Assembly (NCBI GenBank): GCA_018066175.1
Contig: JAGHRV010000015.1
Span: 1 to 36,872, forward strand
Reading direction: 5' to 3'
Length of the DNA stretch: 36,872 nucleotides
Source of the DNA: Candidatus Colicola equi
Lineage (GTDB): Bacteria > Bacteroidota > Bacteroidia > Bacteroidales > Paludibacteraceae
The position numbers were made by a program, and so were the translations under genes. How positions within the stretch are numbered: the stretch's first letter is position 1; the number at the start of each line of letters is the position of its first letter. Below are positions 25,392-33,063 of the stretch, piece after piece. The notes beneath the pieces were generated by a model, which saw only the letters and a list, made by a program, of their open reading frames with translations, was not told the origin of the DNA and did no database searches.

Positions 25392-26993
25392 ATGACCAAA
25401 AAGTATGATTTTCTCATTATCGGTGGTGGTGTAGCCGGTATGAGTTTTGCTTTAAAAGTAGCACGCACCCAGAAGTACAAGATTGCGTTATGCTGCAAAA
25501 CAACCTTAGACGAGGCCAATACGGCGAAGGCTCAAGGAGGCATAGCCAGTGTGACCAATTTATTGGTAGATGACTTTGAAAAGCATATTCACGATACGAT
25601 GGTGGCGGGTGATTGGATTAGTGACCCGGCTGCCGTCGAGCAAGTTGTTCGTAATGCTCCCAAACAGATTATGGAGTTGGTGCAATGGGGTGTTAATTTT
25701 GATAAAAAAGAAGATGGTCAGTTTGATTTGCATCGCGAGGGAGGTCATAGTGAGTTCCGTATTCTGCATCACGCCGATGATACGGGTGCCGAAATTCAGC
25801 GAGGATTAATGGAAGCAGTACGTCATAATCCATATATTGATGTGTTGGAAAATCATTTTGCGGTGGAGATTATCACCCAGCACCATTTAGGTGTGCGCGT
25901 GACAAGAAGAACACCGGATATTGAGTGCTATGGTGCATATATCTTGAATCCGGATACGCAGAAGATAGATACATATTTAAGCCGAGTAACCTTGATGGCG
26001 ACGGGTGGTACAGGAGCCATCTATGCCACAACGACCAATCCTAATATTGCTACCGGAGATGGTATAGCGATGGTGTATAGAGCTAAGGGACAAGTGCAAG
26101 GTATGGAGTTTGTGCAATTCCATCCAACGGCGTTGTTTCATCCCGGCGAGACGCATCCGGCCTATCTGATTACGGAGGCGATGCGTGGATATGGAGGTAT
26201 TTTGCGTTTGCCCAATGGAGAAGAGTTTATGCAAAAGTACGATGAACGCTTGAGTTTAGCCCCACGTGACATTGTGGCTCGTGCCATTGATAACGAGATG
26301 AAAATACATGGTTTGGACCATGTCTGTTTGGATGTAACGCATAAGGATGCCGAGGAGACAAAGCACCATTTCCCCAATATCTACCAAAAGTGTTTATCCA
26401 TCGGTATTGATATCACGAAGGAGTATATACCGGTGGCTCCGTGCGCGCACTACATGTGCGGTGGTATTAAGGTGAACTTGGACGGCGAGAGTTCCATTCA
26501 TCGTTTATACGCCGTAGGTGAATGTTCTTGCACAGGGTTGCATGGTGGTAACCGCTTAGCCAGCAATAGTTTGATCGAAGCGGTGGTATATGCCGATGCT
26601 GCGGCCAAACATAGTTTGAGTGTCATAGAGAATTATGATTTCCATCCTAATATCCCGGATTGGGATGATGAGGGCACGATGAGTAATGAGGAGAAAGTGT
26701 TGATTAGCCAGGATATGCGTGAAGTGGGTCAGATTATGTCTACATACGTAGGTATTGTTCGTAGTGATTTGCGCTTGAGACGTGCTTGGGAACGGTTGGA
26801 TTTGTTGTATGAAGAGACCGAGGACTTGTTCAAGCGCGTGAAGGCAACTCGTGATATTTGCGAATTGAGAAACATGATTAATGTGGGCTATTTGATTACG
26901 CGTCAGGCTTTAGAGAGAAAAGAAAGTAGAGGCTTGCATTACACGATTGATTACCCAAAGAATCCCAATAATAACACGCAAGAAGTGTGGTAA
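25392..26993 (+). CDS. nadB: L-aspartate oxidase
   Basis: 533 residues, normal length. FAD-dependent flavoprotein of the succinate dehydrogenase/fumarate reductase family; it oxidises L-aspartate to iminoaspartate, the first step of de novo NAD synthesis. Seen: the FAD Rossmann motif DFLIIGGGVAGMSFALKVAR, EANTAKAQGGIASV, HREGGHSEFRILHHADDTG, VQFHPTALFHPG, and RDIVARAIDNEM with the catalytic Arg, then MCGGIKVNLDGE and LHGGNRLASNSLIEAVVYA near the C-terminus. nadA and nadC are not in the window. Start ATG 25392 lies ~36 bases after the predicted transcription start. The NlpC/P60 gene begins one base after the stop. Confidence 0.96.
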   Translation: MTKKYDFLIIGGGVAGMSFALKVARTQKYKIALCCKTTLDEANTAKAQGGIASVTNLLVDDFEKHIHDTMVAGDWISDPAAVEQVVRNAPKQIMELVQWGVNFDKKEDGQFDLHREGGHSEFRILHHADDTGAEIQRGLMEAVRHNPYIDVLENHFAVEIITQHHLGVRVTRRTPDIECYGAYILNPDTQKIDTYLSRVTLMATGGTGAIYATTTNPNIATGDGIAMVYRAKGQVQGMEFVQFHPTALFHPGETHPAYLITEAMRGYGGILRLPNGEEFMQKYDERLSLAPRDIVARAIDNEMKIHGLDHVCLDVTHKDAEETKHHFPNIYQKCLSIGIDITKEYIPVAPCAHYMCGGIKVNLDGESSIHRLYAVGECSCTGLHGGNRLASNSLIEAVVYADAAAKHSLSVIENYDFHPNIPDWDDEGTMSNEEKVLISQDMREVGQIMSTYVGIVRSDLRLRRAWERLDLLYEETEDLFKRVKATRDICELRNMINVGYLITRQALERKESRGLHYTIDYPKNPNNNTQEVW

Positions 26994-26994
26994 T

Positions 26995-27786
26995 ATGAGA
27001 AAAGCTATTGTGTTACATAGTGTAGTGCCTGTTCGGGCCGAAGCCAGAGAGACGGCCGGTCAAGAGACCCAGTTAGTCTTTGCAGAAACATGCACTATCA
27101 TAGATGAGAAAGACCGATGGATGCAGGTTAAAAACGATGCAGATGGTCAGGAAGGCTGGGTGGATAGTAAGATGATTACCGAGATGAACGAATCCGAATG
27201 GCAGACCATGCAACAAGTGCAGCAAGGGGTGAAAGCGCGAGTTAAGATGCCCATGGCTTATGCGGTAAGCATGAATAACGGTCAAACGATTCCCTTGACA
27301 GCCGGAACGTATTTGCCGGAGTACCAAGATGGACGATTTTCTATCTTAGGTGTTCCCTTCCAAATTGATCCGACCATGGTGGCCGAGCAACCGATGGAGA
27401 TGACGGAGGAAAATATGCTCAATACGATTCGTTTCTTTCTGAATATCCCCTATCTATGGGGAGGTAAGAACGCGATGGGCATGGATTGCTCAGGATTCAC
27501 GCAATGCATTCATGCTTTGTTTGGACATCAACTCTTGCGTAATGCCGGTGAGCAGGTGCAACAGGGGCAGGAGGTGAAGAGTCTGGCCGAGGCACAGATA
27601 GGGGATTTGGCTTTCTTTGATCATGAGGATGGCAAAATTAGTCACGTGGGGTTGTTGCTGGATAAGGAGCGAATCGTGCATTGCAGCGGTCGTGTAAAGG
27701 TGGAAAAGATTGATGAACAGGGCATTTTTTCGGTGGAACGGGGTAATGTATATACTCACCATTTGGTGGCCATTAGACGATATTGA
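26995..27786 (+). CDS. NlpC/P60 family cysteine peptidase with SH3-like domains
   Basis: 263 residues. N-terminal SH3b-like region (~1-130; HSVVPVRAEARETAGQETQL, WMQVKNDADGQEGWVDSKM), then the NlpC/P60 domain with a complete triad: C165 (MGMDCSGFTQ), H217 (KISHVGLLL) and H229 (IVHCSGRV). Such enzymes cut D-Glu/dipeptide bonds of peptidoglycan stem peptides, and this arrangement resembles YkfC/BcPYK-type peptidases that trim muropeptides for recycling. No signal peptide is visible from the ATG at 26995, fitting a cytoplasmic recycling role; the longer frame starting at 26947 overlaps nadB. The stop overlaps the next start in TGATG. Confidence 0.93.
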   Translation: MRKAIVLHSVVPVRAEARETAGQETQLVFAETCTIIDEKDRWMQVKNDADGQEGWVDSKMITEMNESEWQTMQQVQQGVKARVKMPMAYAVSMNNGQTIPLTAGTYLPEYQDGRFSILGVPFQIDPTMVAEQPMEMTEENMLNTIRFFLNIPYLWGGKNAMGMDCSGFTQCIHALFGHQLLRNAGEQVQQGQEVKSLAEAQIGDLAFFDHEDGKISHVGLLLDKERIVHCSGRVKVEKIDEQGIFSVERGNVYTHHLVAIRRY

Positions 27787-28442
27787 TGTTTGGTGCTTTT
27801 TTCTTTGATTTAGACGGGACGCTATTTGATAGCATGGCGCATCATGCTCAGGCATGGGAGGAGGTGATGACTCGGCATGGGTTGTCGTTCTCTGCGCATG
27901 ACTGTTACGTGAACGAAGGTCGCACGGGGCAGGATGTGATTCATGAGGCGATATGGCGTAAGGAGCATAGAGAGGCTACCGAGGAGGAAATATGGCGTAT
28001 TTATCGGGAAAAGACCGAGGCTTTTCGGCAAAAAGGCGAAACGGGTCCGATAGCCGGAGCATCGGATGTGTTGGCATATTTACAAAGTAAGTCGCAGTTA
28101 TGGATTGTGACCGGCAGTGGTCAACAAACCTTATTTGACCAATTGGATGGTGTGTTTCCGGGGGTCTTTACTCGTGAACGTATGATTACGGCCTATGATG
28201 TGGTGAAGGGTAAACCGGATCCGGAACCCTATATCCGTGCATGGGAGCGGAGTGGCTTAAAAAAGGAAGATTGTTGTGTGGTGGAGAATGCTCCGCTGGG
28301 CATCATTTCCGGTAAGGCGGCAGGATTGTATGCTGTGGCCATCAATACCGGAGTCTTGGACGATGATTTGCTTTGGAAAGCCGGAGCAGACCAAGTGTTT
28401 AAGTCAATGGCAGACTTTTTGAAGTGGCTGCAGGAGCAGTAA
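27786..28442 (+). CDS. HAD-superfamily hydrolase, beta-phosphoglucomutase-like
   Basis: 218 residues from the ATG at 27786. Motif I DLDGTLFDS (D8 nucleophile, D10), a helical cap (~15-90), motif II IVTGSG, motif III Lys in VVKGKPDPEPY, and motif IV CCVVENAPLGIISG, in which the usual second acid is Asn. It is of the sugar-phosphatase/PGM subgroup; the substrate cannot be told. The first ATG overlaps the previous stop, so it is the third gene of the nadB operon. Its TAA (28440-28442) abuts, with zero spacing, the stop of the convergent HhH gene. Confidence 0.92.
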   Translation: MFGAFFFDLDGTLFDSMAHHAQAWEEVMTRHGLSFSAHDCYVNEGRTGQDVIHEAIWRKEHREATEEEIWRIYREKTEAFRQKGETGPIAGASDVLAYLQSKSQLWIVTGSGQQTLFDQLDGVFPGVFTRERMITAYDVVKGKPDPEPYIRAWERSGLKKEDCCVVENAPLGIISGKAAGLYAVAINTGVLDDDLLWKAGADQVFKSMADFLKWLQEQ

Positions 28443-29237
28443 CTATTTTTCTAAAGACAGGTAAGGCGTTAGGCGCATGAGTAAACTATCATTCATGGAT
28501 GGTAGTGTGCGTATTTCGTCAATATGCTTAATGCGAATTTGTTTTCTGCGTAAGGTGTATATTTCTTTGGCTAAGGTCACAGAAATATACGGATGTCTTT
28601 GTAATCGATTTATGGAAGCATGGTTGACGTAGATAGGCCGAACGGAATCGACATTGACTGTAAAATGCTTTAGTACGGAGTCCGGAATGCAGTAACGCGA
28701 TTTGGTAGAATGTCCGTATTGATCGGTGTACATGGCGTCGTCTTGCAGTTGGTCTGACGAAATAAATCCACCTAATTGGCGACGGTATCGAATGATCTTG
28801 CCGGCTGTGTTACGACCTATACCGCGAATCATCATCAGAGCCGTAGTGTCTGCTGAATTGAGTTCAATGATGGTGTCTTTTTTTATTGGACGATTAGCCA
28901 TCATGGGAGTGTAATGAAGCGAGTCGGCATGCCGTACGCTATCCCACCATAGGCTATCTACGACACGTGTGCTATCGCGTCGTTTTAATAGGACTTGATG
29001 TAAACTATCACGCCGAGCGAGCCGAAGACTGTCATAGTACGCATTCTTCATAGAACGCAAACTATCATAATAGGCTTTTTTATCGATAACGATGGCAACT
29101 TTAGTGGAGTCTATATCGGTGACTTTTTCAGATGGATGCGGCAAAAAATGCAGGGCGATGAATAGTGCTGTAGCTATAAGCAGGATGATGATTGCCCCTA
29201 ATCGTTGTCGGCCGGATATATGTGATGATGAACTCAT
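28443..29237 (-). CDS. Membrane-anchored helix-hairpin-helix protein (ComEA-like)
   Basis: 264 residues. A cytoplasmic N-terminus, one membrane helix (~14-32, LGAIIILLIATALFIALHF), a charged coiled-coil-like stretch with DSLR repeats (~55-105), then two HhH units: IELNSADTTALMMIRGIGRN with TAGKIIRYRRQLGGF, and VNHASINRLQRHPYISVTLA. The HhH pairs bind duplex DNA without sequence preference, as in ComEA of DNA-uptake systems. Orientation suggests the HhH part lies outside the inner membrane. It overlaps the end of xseA by four bases and closes that operon. A link with the ComF-type gene at 24629-25318 is possible but not shown. Confidence 0.85.
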   Translation of the reverse strand: MSSSSHISGRQRLGAIIILLIATALFIALHFLPHPSEKVTDIDSTKVAIVIDKKAYYDSLRSMKNAYYDSLRLARRDSLHQVLLKRRDSTRVVDSLWWDSVRHADSLHYTPMMANRPIKKDTIIELNSADTTALMMIRGIGRNTAGKIIRYRRQLGGFISSDQLQDDAMYTDQYGHSTKSRYCIPDSVLKHFTVNVDSVRPIYVNHASINRLQRHPYISVTLAKEIYTLRRKQIRIKHIDEIRTLPSMNDSLLMRLTPYLSLEK

Positions 29238-30319
29238 TGAGCAGTGGATGTGAGTGTACCATCTTGCAGATGGGTAGTGAGCGTATCCCCGGGCTTAACA
29301 TCTGTTATGCTGCGTACGATTTGTCCGTTGGCGGTAAGTAAACTATATCCTTTTCGATAGATGCGTTCGGGCGATTGCATCTGAATGGACTGGCGGAGCA
29401 GTTCGATGCGATGTCGGCGCAGCATGATTTGTCGATTGGCTGTTTGTCGCAATTGGTTACGTAATTGGTTGATACGTTCCTGTTGGAAACTGAATCGATC
29501 AATAAGAAAAGCCGCCACAGCGGTAGGTGTTTTGAGAGCGGTATGAACGACCATATCCATGATGCTGATATCGCGCGTATGTCCAATGCCACTAATAATA
29601 GGTAATGGGAACTGAGCGCAATGGCAGCAGAGGTTATATTGATCAAAACAACTCAAATCAATGGAGGCTCCTCCGCCACGAATAATAATCACGGCATCAA
29701 AGTGGTCGCTTTGTTCAAATACTTGTTGTAGGGCATGTATGATAGACGCCTCGGCTTGGTCGCCTTGCATAACGGCAGGAAAGAGAGTGGGGGAAAAAGC
29801 AAAGGGAGAGGAAGATAGTTGATGAATAAAGTCCTCGTATCCGGCGGCTTGTTGCGATGAAATAACGGCTAATCGTCTGACTAATGCAGGAAGAGGCAGG
29901 GATTGTTGGAGGTCATAGATACCTTCTTGTTGCAGTCGCTGAATGACTTGTTGCCGTTGCTTGGCCAAGTCCCCGATGGTATAGGATGGGTCTATGTTAA
30001 CGATGTTCAGACTGAGTCCAAAAGATGGATGATAGGTTACTTCCACCTCAAGGAGTACTTGCATACCGACTTGGAGTGGCGAACCGGTTTCTTCTTGGAA
30101 ATAAGCCTTTAGCAATGAATAGACATTGGCCCAGCAGGTGGCTCGCTGCTTAGCGGCGAGAGTGCCATCCGGGGCTTTTTCAACTAAATCAAAGTAGCCA
30201 TGACCACCGCGAGAAGAAAGGGAGGCTATCTCGGCTCGTACCCAGTAGGTGGAGTCAAATTCCGTCAGGATAACTTCACCAATCAGGTTGCTGAGTTCAG
30301 ATAGAGCGATAGATTTCAT
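29234..30319 (-). CDS. xseA: Exodeoxyribonuclease VII large subunit
   Basis: 361 residues, shorter than the ~450 of E. coli. The N-terminal OB domain (ALSELSNLIGEVILTEFDSTYWV, with WANVYSLLKAYF) is followed by the catalytic core: RLAVISSQQAAGYEDFIHQL, VIIIRGGGASIDLSCFDQY and ISGIGHTRDISIMDMV followed by HTALKTPTAVAAFL. The C-terminal coiled-coil region is shortened. The enzyme degrades single-stranded DNA together with XseB, but no xseB is adjacent here; the HhH gene follows in its place. Start ATG at 30319 overlaps the rpe stop by four bases. Confidence 0.94.
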   Translation of the reverse strand: MKSIALSELSNLIGEVILTEFDSTYWVRAEIASLSSRGGHGYFDLVEKAPDGTLAAKQRATCWANVYSLLKAYFQEETGSPLQVGMQVLLEVEVTYHPSFGLSLNIVNIDPSYTIGDLAKQRQQVIQRLQQEGIYDLQQSLPLPALVRRLAVISSQQAAGYEDFIHQLSSSPFAFSPTLFPAVMQGDQAEASIIHALQQVFEQSDHFDAVIIIRGGGASIDLSCFDQYNLCCHCAQFPLPIISGIGHTRDISIMDMVVHTALKTPTAVAAFLIDRFSFQQERINQLRNQLRQTANRQIMLRRHRIELLRQSIQMQSPERIYRKGYSLLTANGQIVRSITDVKPGDTLTTHLQDGTLTSTAQ

Positions 30320-30960
30320 TGCTTCATTTGACGAATCGTCTCGATGGGATCTTGGGCATGGAAGACGGCACTACCGGCTACCAGTATATCGGCGCCGGCC
30401 TCAAATAACTCGGCTGCATTGGAGGCATTAACGCCACCATCTATTTCAATCAAAGTATGTAATCCGCGAGCCTGAATCTCCCGATGAATAAAGCGAATTT
30501 TGTCCATGGTCTCCGGAATGAACTTCTGTCCGCCAAATCCGGCAAAAACCGACATGAGCAGTACCATATCCACTTTGTCTAAGTAGGGCACTAAACGTTT
30601 GACATCAATATCAGGATTGATTGTGAGGCAAGTGCGCACTCCTTTGTTACGAATGAGCTGCAGGATAGGTTCGGGGTCGTCTACGGCCTCCAAGTGAAAA
30701 CCTACACTCCATGCTCCGGCGTCGCAGAAGCGTTCCACGTATTTCTCGGGATGCACAATCATCAAGTGTACATCCAGGGGCTTAGTGCTATACTTACGTA
30801 GAGCCTCCATGATGGGGAATCCGAAGGATATGTTTGGTACGAAGGTACCGTCCATTACATCGACGTGCAGTAGGTCTGCGTCGGAACGATTGATACGATT
30901 GATTTCGTCCTCTAAATGAGCGAAATCTGCTGATAAAACGGAAGGAGCTATTTGTTTCAT
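30316..30960 (-). CDS. rpe: Ribulose-phosphate 3-epimerase
   Basis: 214 residues, normal length. TIM-barrel enzyme of the pentose phosphate pathway that interconverts ribulose-5-phosphate and xylulose-5-phosphate. Seen: MKQIAPSVLSADFAHL, HVDVMDGTFVPNISFG with metal-binding His and Asp, DVHLMIVHPEKYV, VFAGFGGQKFIPE and IEIDGGVNASN. I start at the ATG at 30960. The -7 box of the promoter ends five bases upstream, so the transcript may begin at or within two bases of the ATG. The longer frame to 31080 would run through the promoter. It is followed by xseA. Confidence 0.96.
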   Translation of the reverse strand: MKQIAPSVLSADFAHLEDEINRINRSDADLLHVDVMDGTFVPNISFGFPIMEALRKYSTKPLDVHLMIVHPEKYVERFCDAGAWSVGFHLEAVDDPEPILQLIRNKGVRTCLTINPDIDVKRLVPYLDKVDMVLLMSVFAGFGGQKFIPETMDKIRFIHREIQARGLHTLIEIDGGVNASNAAELFEAGADILVAGSAVFHAQDPIETIRQMKQ

Positions 30961-30964
30961 GTCG

Positions 30965-30996
30965 CAAAGGTACGGAAAATTTCGCATATATGCAAA
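30965..30996 (-). promoter_or_regulatory. rpe promoter with palindromic -33 region
   Basis: Minus strand: -33 TTTG (30996-30993), exactly 20 bases, -7 TACCTTTG (30972-30965). The -33 end lies in a dyad, TTCGCATATATGCAAA on the plus strand (30981-30996). Further TGCAAA/TTTGCA boxes lie at 30991, 31001 and 31012, about one helical turn apart. Confidence 0.82.
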
Positions 30997-31012
30997 TTTA
31001 TTTGCAAAAAAT

Positions 31013-31050
31013 GCAAAAAAATCAAGGGCGCGTTTCCCAACGAACCCTTG
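31013..31050 (-). terminator. Intrinsic terminator after the response regulator
   Basis: On the minus strand CAAGGG (31050-31045) pairs with CCCTTG (31028-31023), followed by ATTTTTTT. It separates the regulator from rpe. Confidence 0.8.
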
Positions 31051-31134
31051 TGAAAGAAAAACACTATTTATTAATAACACAATTGAAAAAAATGCTTTTT
31101 CGCATTTTATGTATATATTGTAATCAAGATTTAT

Positions 31135-31815
31135 CTATTCGTCCACCACAATTTTATATCCTCTACCATGCACGGCGATGATCTGCACGTGGGGGTCATT
31201 AATGATATTACGCAGATGGTTGATATAGACGGATAACGAACGGGAGGTAAAGTAGTTATCTGCGGACCAGAGTGATTTTAGGATATGGCTACGTTCCACC
31301 AATTGTCCTTGCTTGCGGCATAAGATGAGCAGCAGTTCGTTCTCGCGACTACTGAGCCGTTGACCATTGAGGGTCTGTTGCCTTGAGTCAAATACGGAAT
31401 TACCTAACTGGAAGCAGACATCTTGTTTCTCGATGTTCAATTCTGCTCGACGCAGGATGGCTTGTATCTTGTAGTAAAGAATCTCCATTGAGAATGGTTT
31501 GATGATATAATCATCACATCCGGCTTTGTAACCCAAGATGATATCTTCGCGAGTGGCTCGTTCCGAAACGATAATAATGGGCATATTTTTGCCACTTTCT
31601 CTCAGTTCCTTAATCATCTCCAATCCCGTCATTTCCGGCATCAACACATCAGTAATGCAAAGATCGTATGAACTTTTTAGGGCAAGTTCTAATCCCTCTC
31701 TTCCGTTGCTCACGCAATCCACCTTGAAGTTTTCCTTCATAAAGAATTCTGTTATCAACGATGCTATATTGGCGTCGTCGTCACAGACCAGAACCGATAA
31801 TTTGGCTTTCTGCAT
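31135..31815 (-). CDS. OmpR/PhoB-type response regulator (RprY-like)
   Basis: 226 residues. Receiver domain (1-~120): acidic pocket D12-D13, phospho-acceptor D56 in DLCITDVLMPEM, Ser in IIIVSERATRED and Lys in YIIKPFS. Winged-helix DNA-binding domain (~130-226): LSSRENELLLILCRKQGQLV, SVYINHLRNIINDP, HGRGYKIV. The whole resembles RprY of Bacteroides. No histidine kinase gene is adjacent, so it is an orphan in this window. Its 3' end has a second hairpin (AAAATGC/GCATTTT, 31089-31108) and the intrinsic terminator at 31013-31050. The 184-base gap up to ansA must hold its promoter, but I did not find a convincing one. Confidence 0.93.
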   Translation of the reverse strand: MQKAKLSVLVCDDDANIASLITEFFMKENFKVDCVSNGREGLELALKSSYDLCITDVLMPEMTGLEMIKELRESGKNMPIIIVSERATREDIILGYKAGCDDYIIKPFSMEILYYKIQAILRRAELNIEKQDVCFQLGNSVFDSRQQTLNGQRLSSRENELLLILCRKQGQLVERSHILKSLWSADNYFTSRSLSVYINHLRNIINDPHVQIIAVHGRGYKIVVDE

Positions 31816-31941
31816 AAAATTTGTTCAATTGTGGTTATTCTTTTCCTGTTTTTTTAATCTACTTTTTGCATACAAAGATTGTGCCAAACTAATCTAAATT
31901 GAAATTAAATTATGATTAAAAAAAGATAAATGTAAGATTTA

Positions 31942-31973
31942 TTTGCAAGATTGCGAAATTTTTACTATCTTTG
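31942..31973 (+). promoter_or_regulatory. ansA promoter
   Basis: -33 TTTG at 31942-31945, exactly 20 bases, -7 TATCTTTG at 31966-31973. The -33 box begins a weak dyad, TTTGCAAGATTGCGAA (31942-31957). Confidence 0.85.
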
Positions 31974-31999
31974 CAGTCGTAAATCAAAATCATAAGGCT

Positions 32000-33034
32000 A
32001 TGCGTGTATTGCTGATATTTACCGGAGGAACGATTTCGATGGTTCGTAATCCCAAAACAGGTTCGTTGCATCCGGCATCGATGGAGACGTTCAAGAGTTA
32101 TGTTCCGGAGTTAATTTCTTCGGAGGTGGAGGTGGATATGTTGCCGTTTGATCCGCTGATTGATTCATCGGATGTTAATCCGGACCATTGGGTTAAGATG
32201 GCTCAGACGGTGGTGGATTGTTACGATGACTACGATGGTTTCGTGATTTTACATGGCACGGATACGATGTCTTATTCGGCTTCGGCATTGAGTTTCATGT
32301 TGGAGAACTTATCTAAGCCTGTGGTCTTTACCGGCAGTCAGTTGCCTATTGGTGTGCTGCGTTCGGATGCACGTGAGAATTTGCTGACGGCGATTGAGAT
32401 TGCTGCAGCGCGTAATGCAGAGGGACGAGCTATGGTGCCGGAAGTGACTATTTATTTTGAGGGCCGGTTATTTAGGGCCAATCGCACCACCAAGAAGAAT
32501 GCAGAGCAGTTTGAGGCATTTGATTCGTATAATTATCCGGCATTGGCCAAGGCGGGAGTGCATTTGACCTATCGCGAACATCTGATTCATTATAACGAGC
32601 AGAATTTACCTTTGCGCAGTCATCTGAAGATTGATCGCAATGTGGCGGTACTGAAGTTATTTCCCGGCATTACGGCTCCGCTGGTGCAGTCTATTTTGCA
32701 AACGCCGGGTCTGAGGGGTGTCGTATTAGAGACCTTTGGTTCAGGTAATGCACCTTCGTATAAATGGCTATATGAGCAACTGCGCGATGCGGTAGATAGA
32801 GGTATTATCATTGTTAATAAAACGCAATGTAGCACCGGTTCGGTGGAGATGGGACGATATGAAGTGAGTCTGAATCTGATGAAAGCCGGTGTGCTGAGTG
32901 GATATGATATTACCACGGAGGCGTTATTGACTAAGATGATGTTGGTGCTGGGTGAGAACGATGATCCAGATACGATTCGTCAGCAGCTACTGACTCCGTT
33001 ATGTGGCGAGTTTAGTGTGGTGGAGAATGCATAA
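32000..33034 (+). CDS. ansA: Type I (cytoplasmic) L-asparaginase
   Basis: 344 residues; hydrolyses L-asparagine to aspartate and ammonia. First catalytic threonine T11 in IFTGGTISM, second site HGTDTMSYSASAL (T87-D88) with SKPVVFTGSQLPI. No signal peptide follows the ATG at 32000, which fits the cytoplasmic AnsA type rather than the periplasmic AnsB type. The longer frame starting at 31943 would cross the promoter. A 29-base gap leads to pepD, so the two probably form one transcript supplying amino acids from asparagine and dipeptides. Confidence 0.95.
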   Translation: MRVLLIFTGGTISMVRNPKTGSLHPASMETFKSYVPELISSEVEVDMLPFDPLIDSSDVNPDHWVKMAQTVVDCYDDYDGFVILHGTDTMSYSASALSFMLENLSKPVVFTGSQLPIGVLRSDARENLLTAIEIAAARNAEGRAMVPEVTIYFEGRLFRANRTTKKNAEQFEAFDSYNYPALAKAGVHLTYREHLIHYNEQNLPLRSHLKIDRNVAVLKLFPGITAPLVQSILQTPGLRGVVLETFGSGNAPSYKWLYEQLRDAVDRGIIIVNKTQCSTGSVEMGRYEVSLNLMKAGVLSGYDITTEALLTKMMLVLGENDDPDTIRQQLLTPLCGEFSVVENA

Positions 33035-33063
33035 ATAGATATGTATAACATTTAAATGATAGT

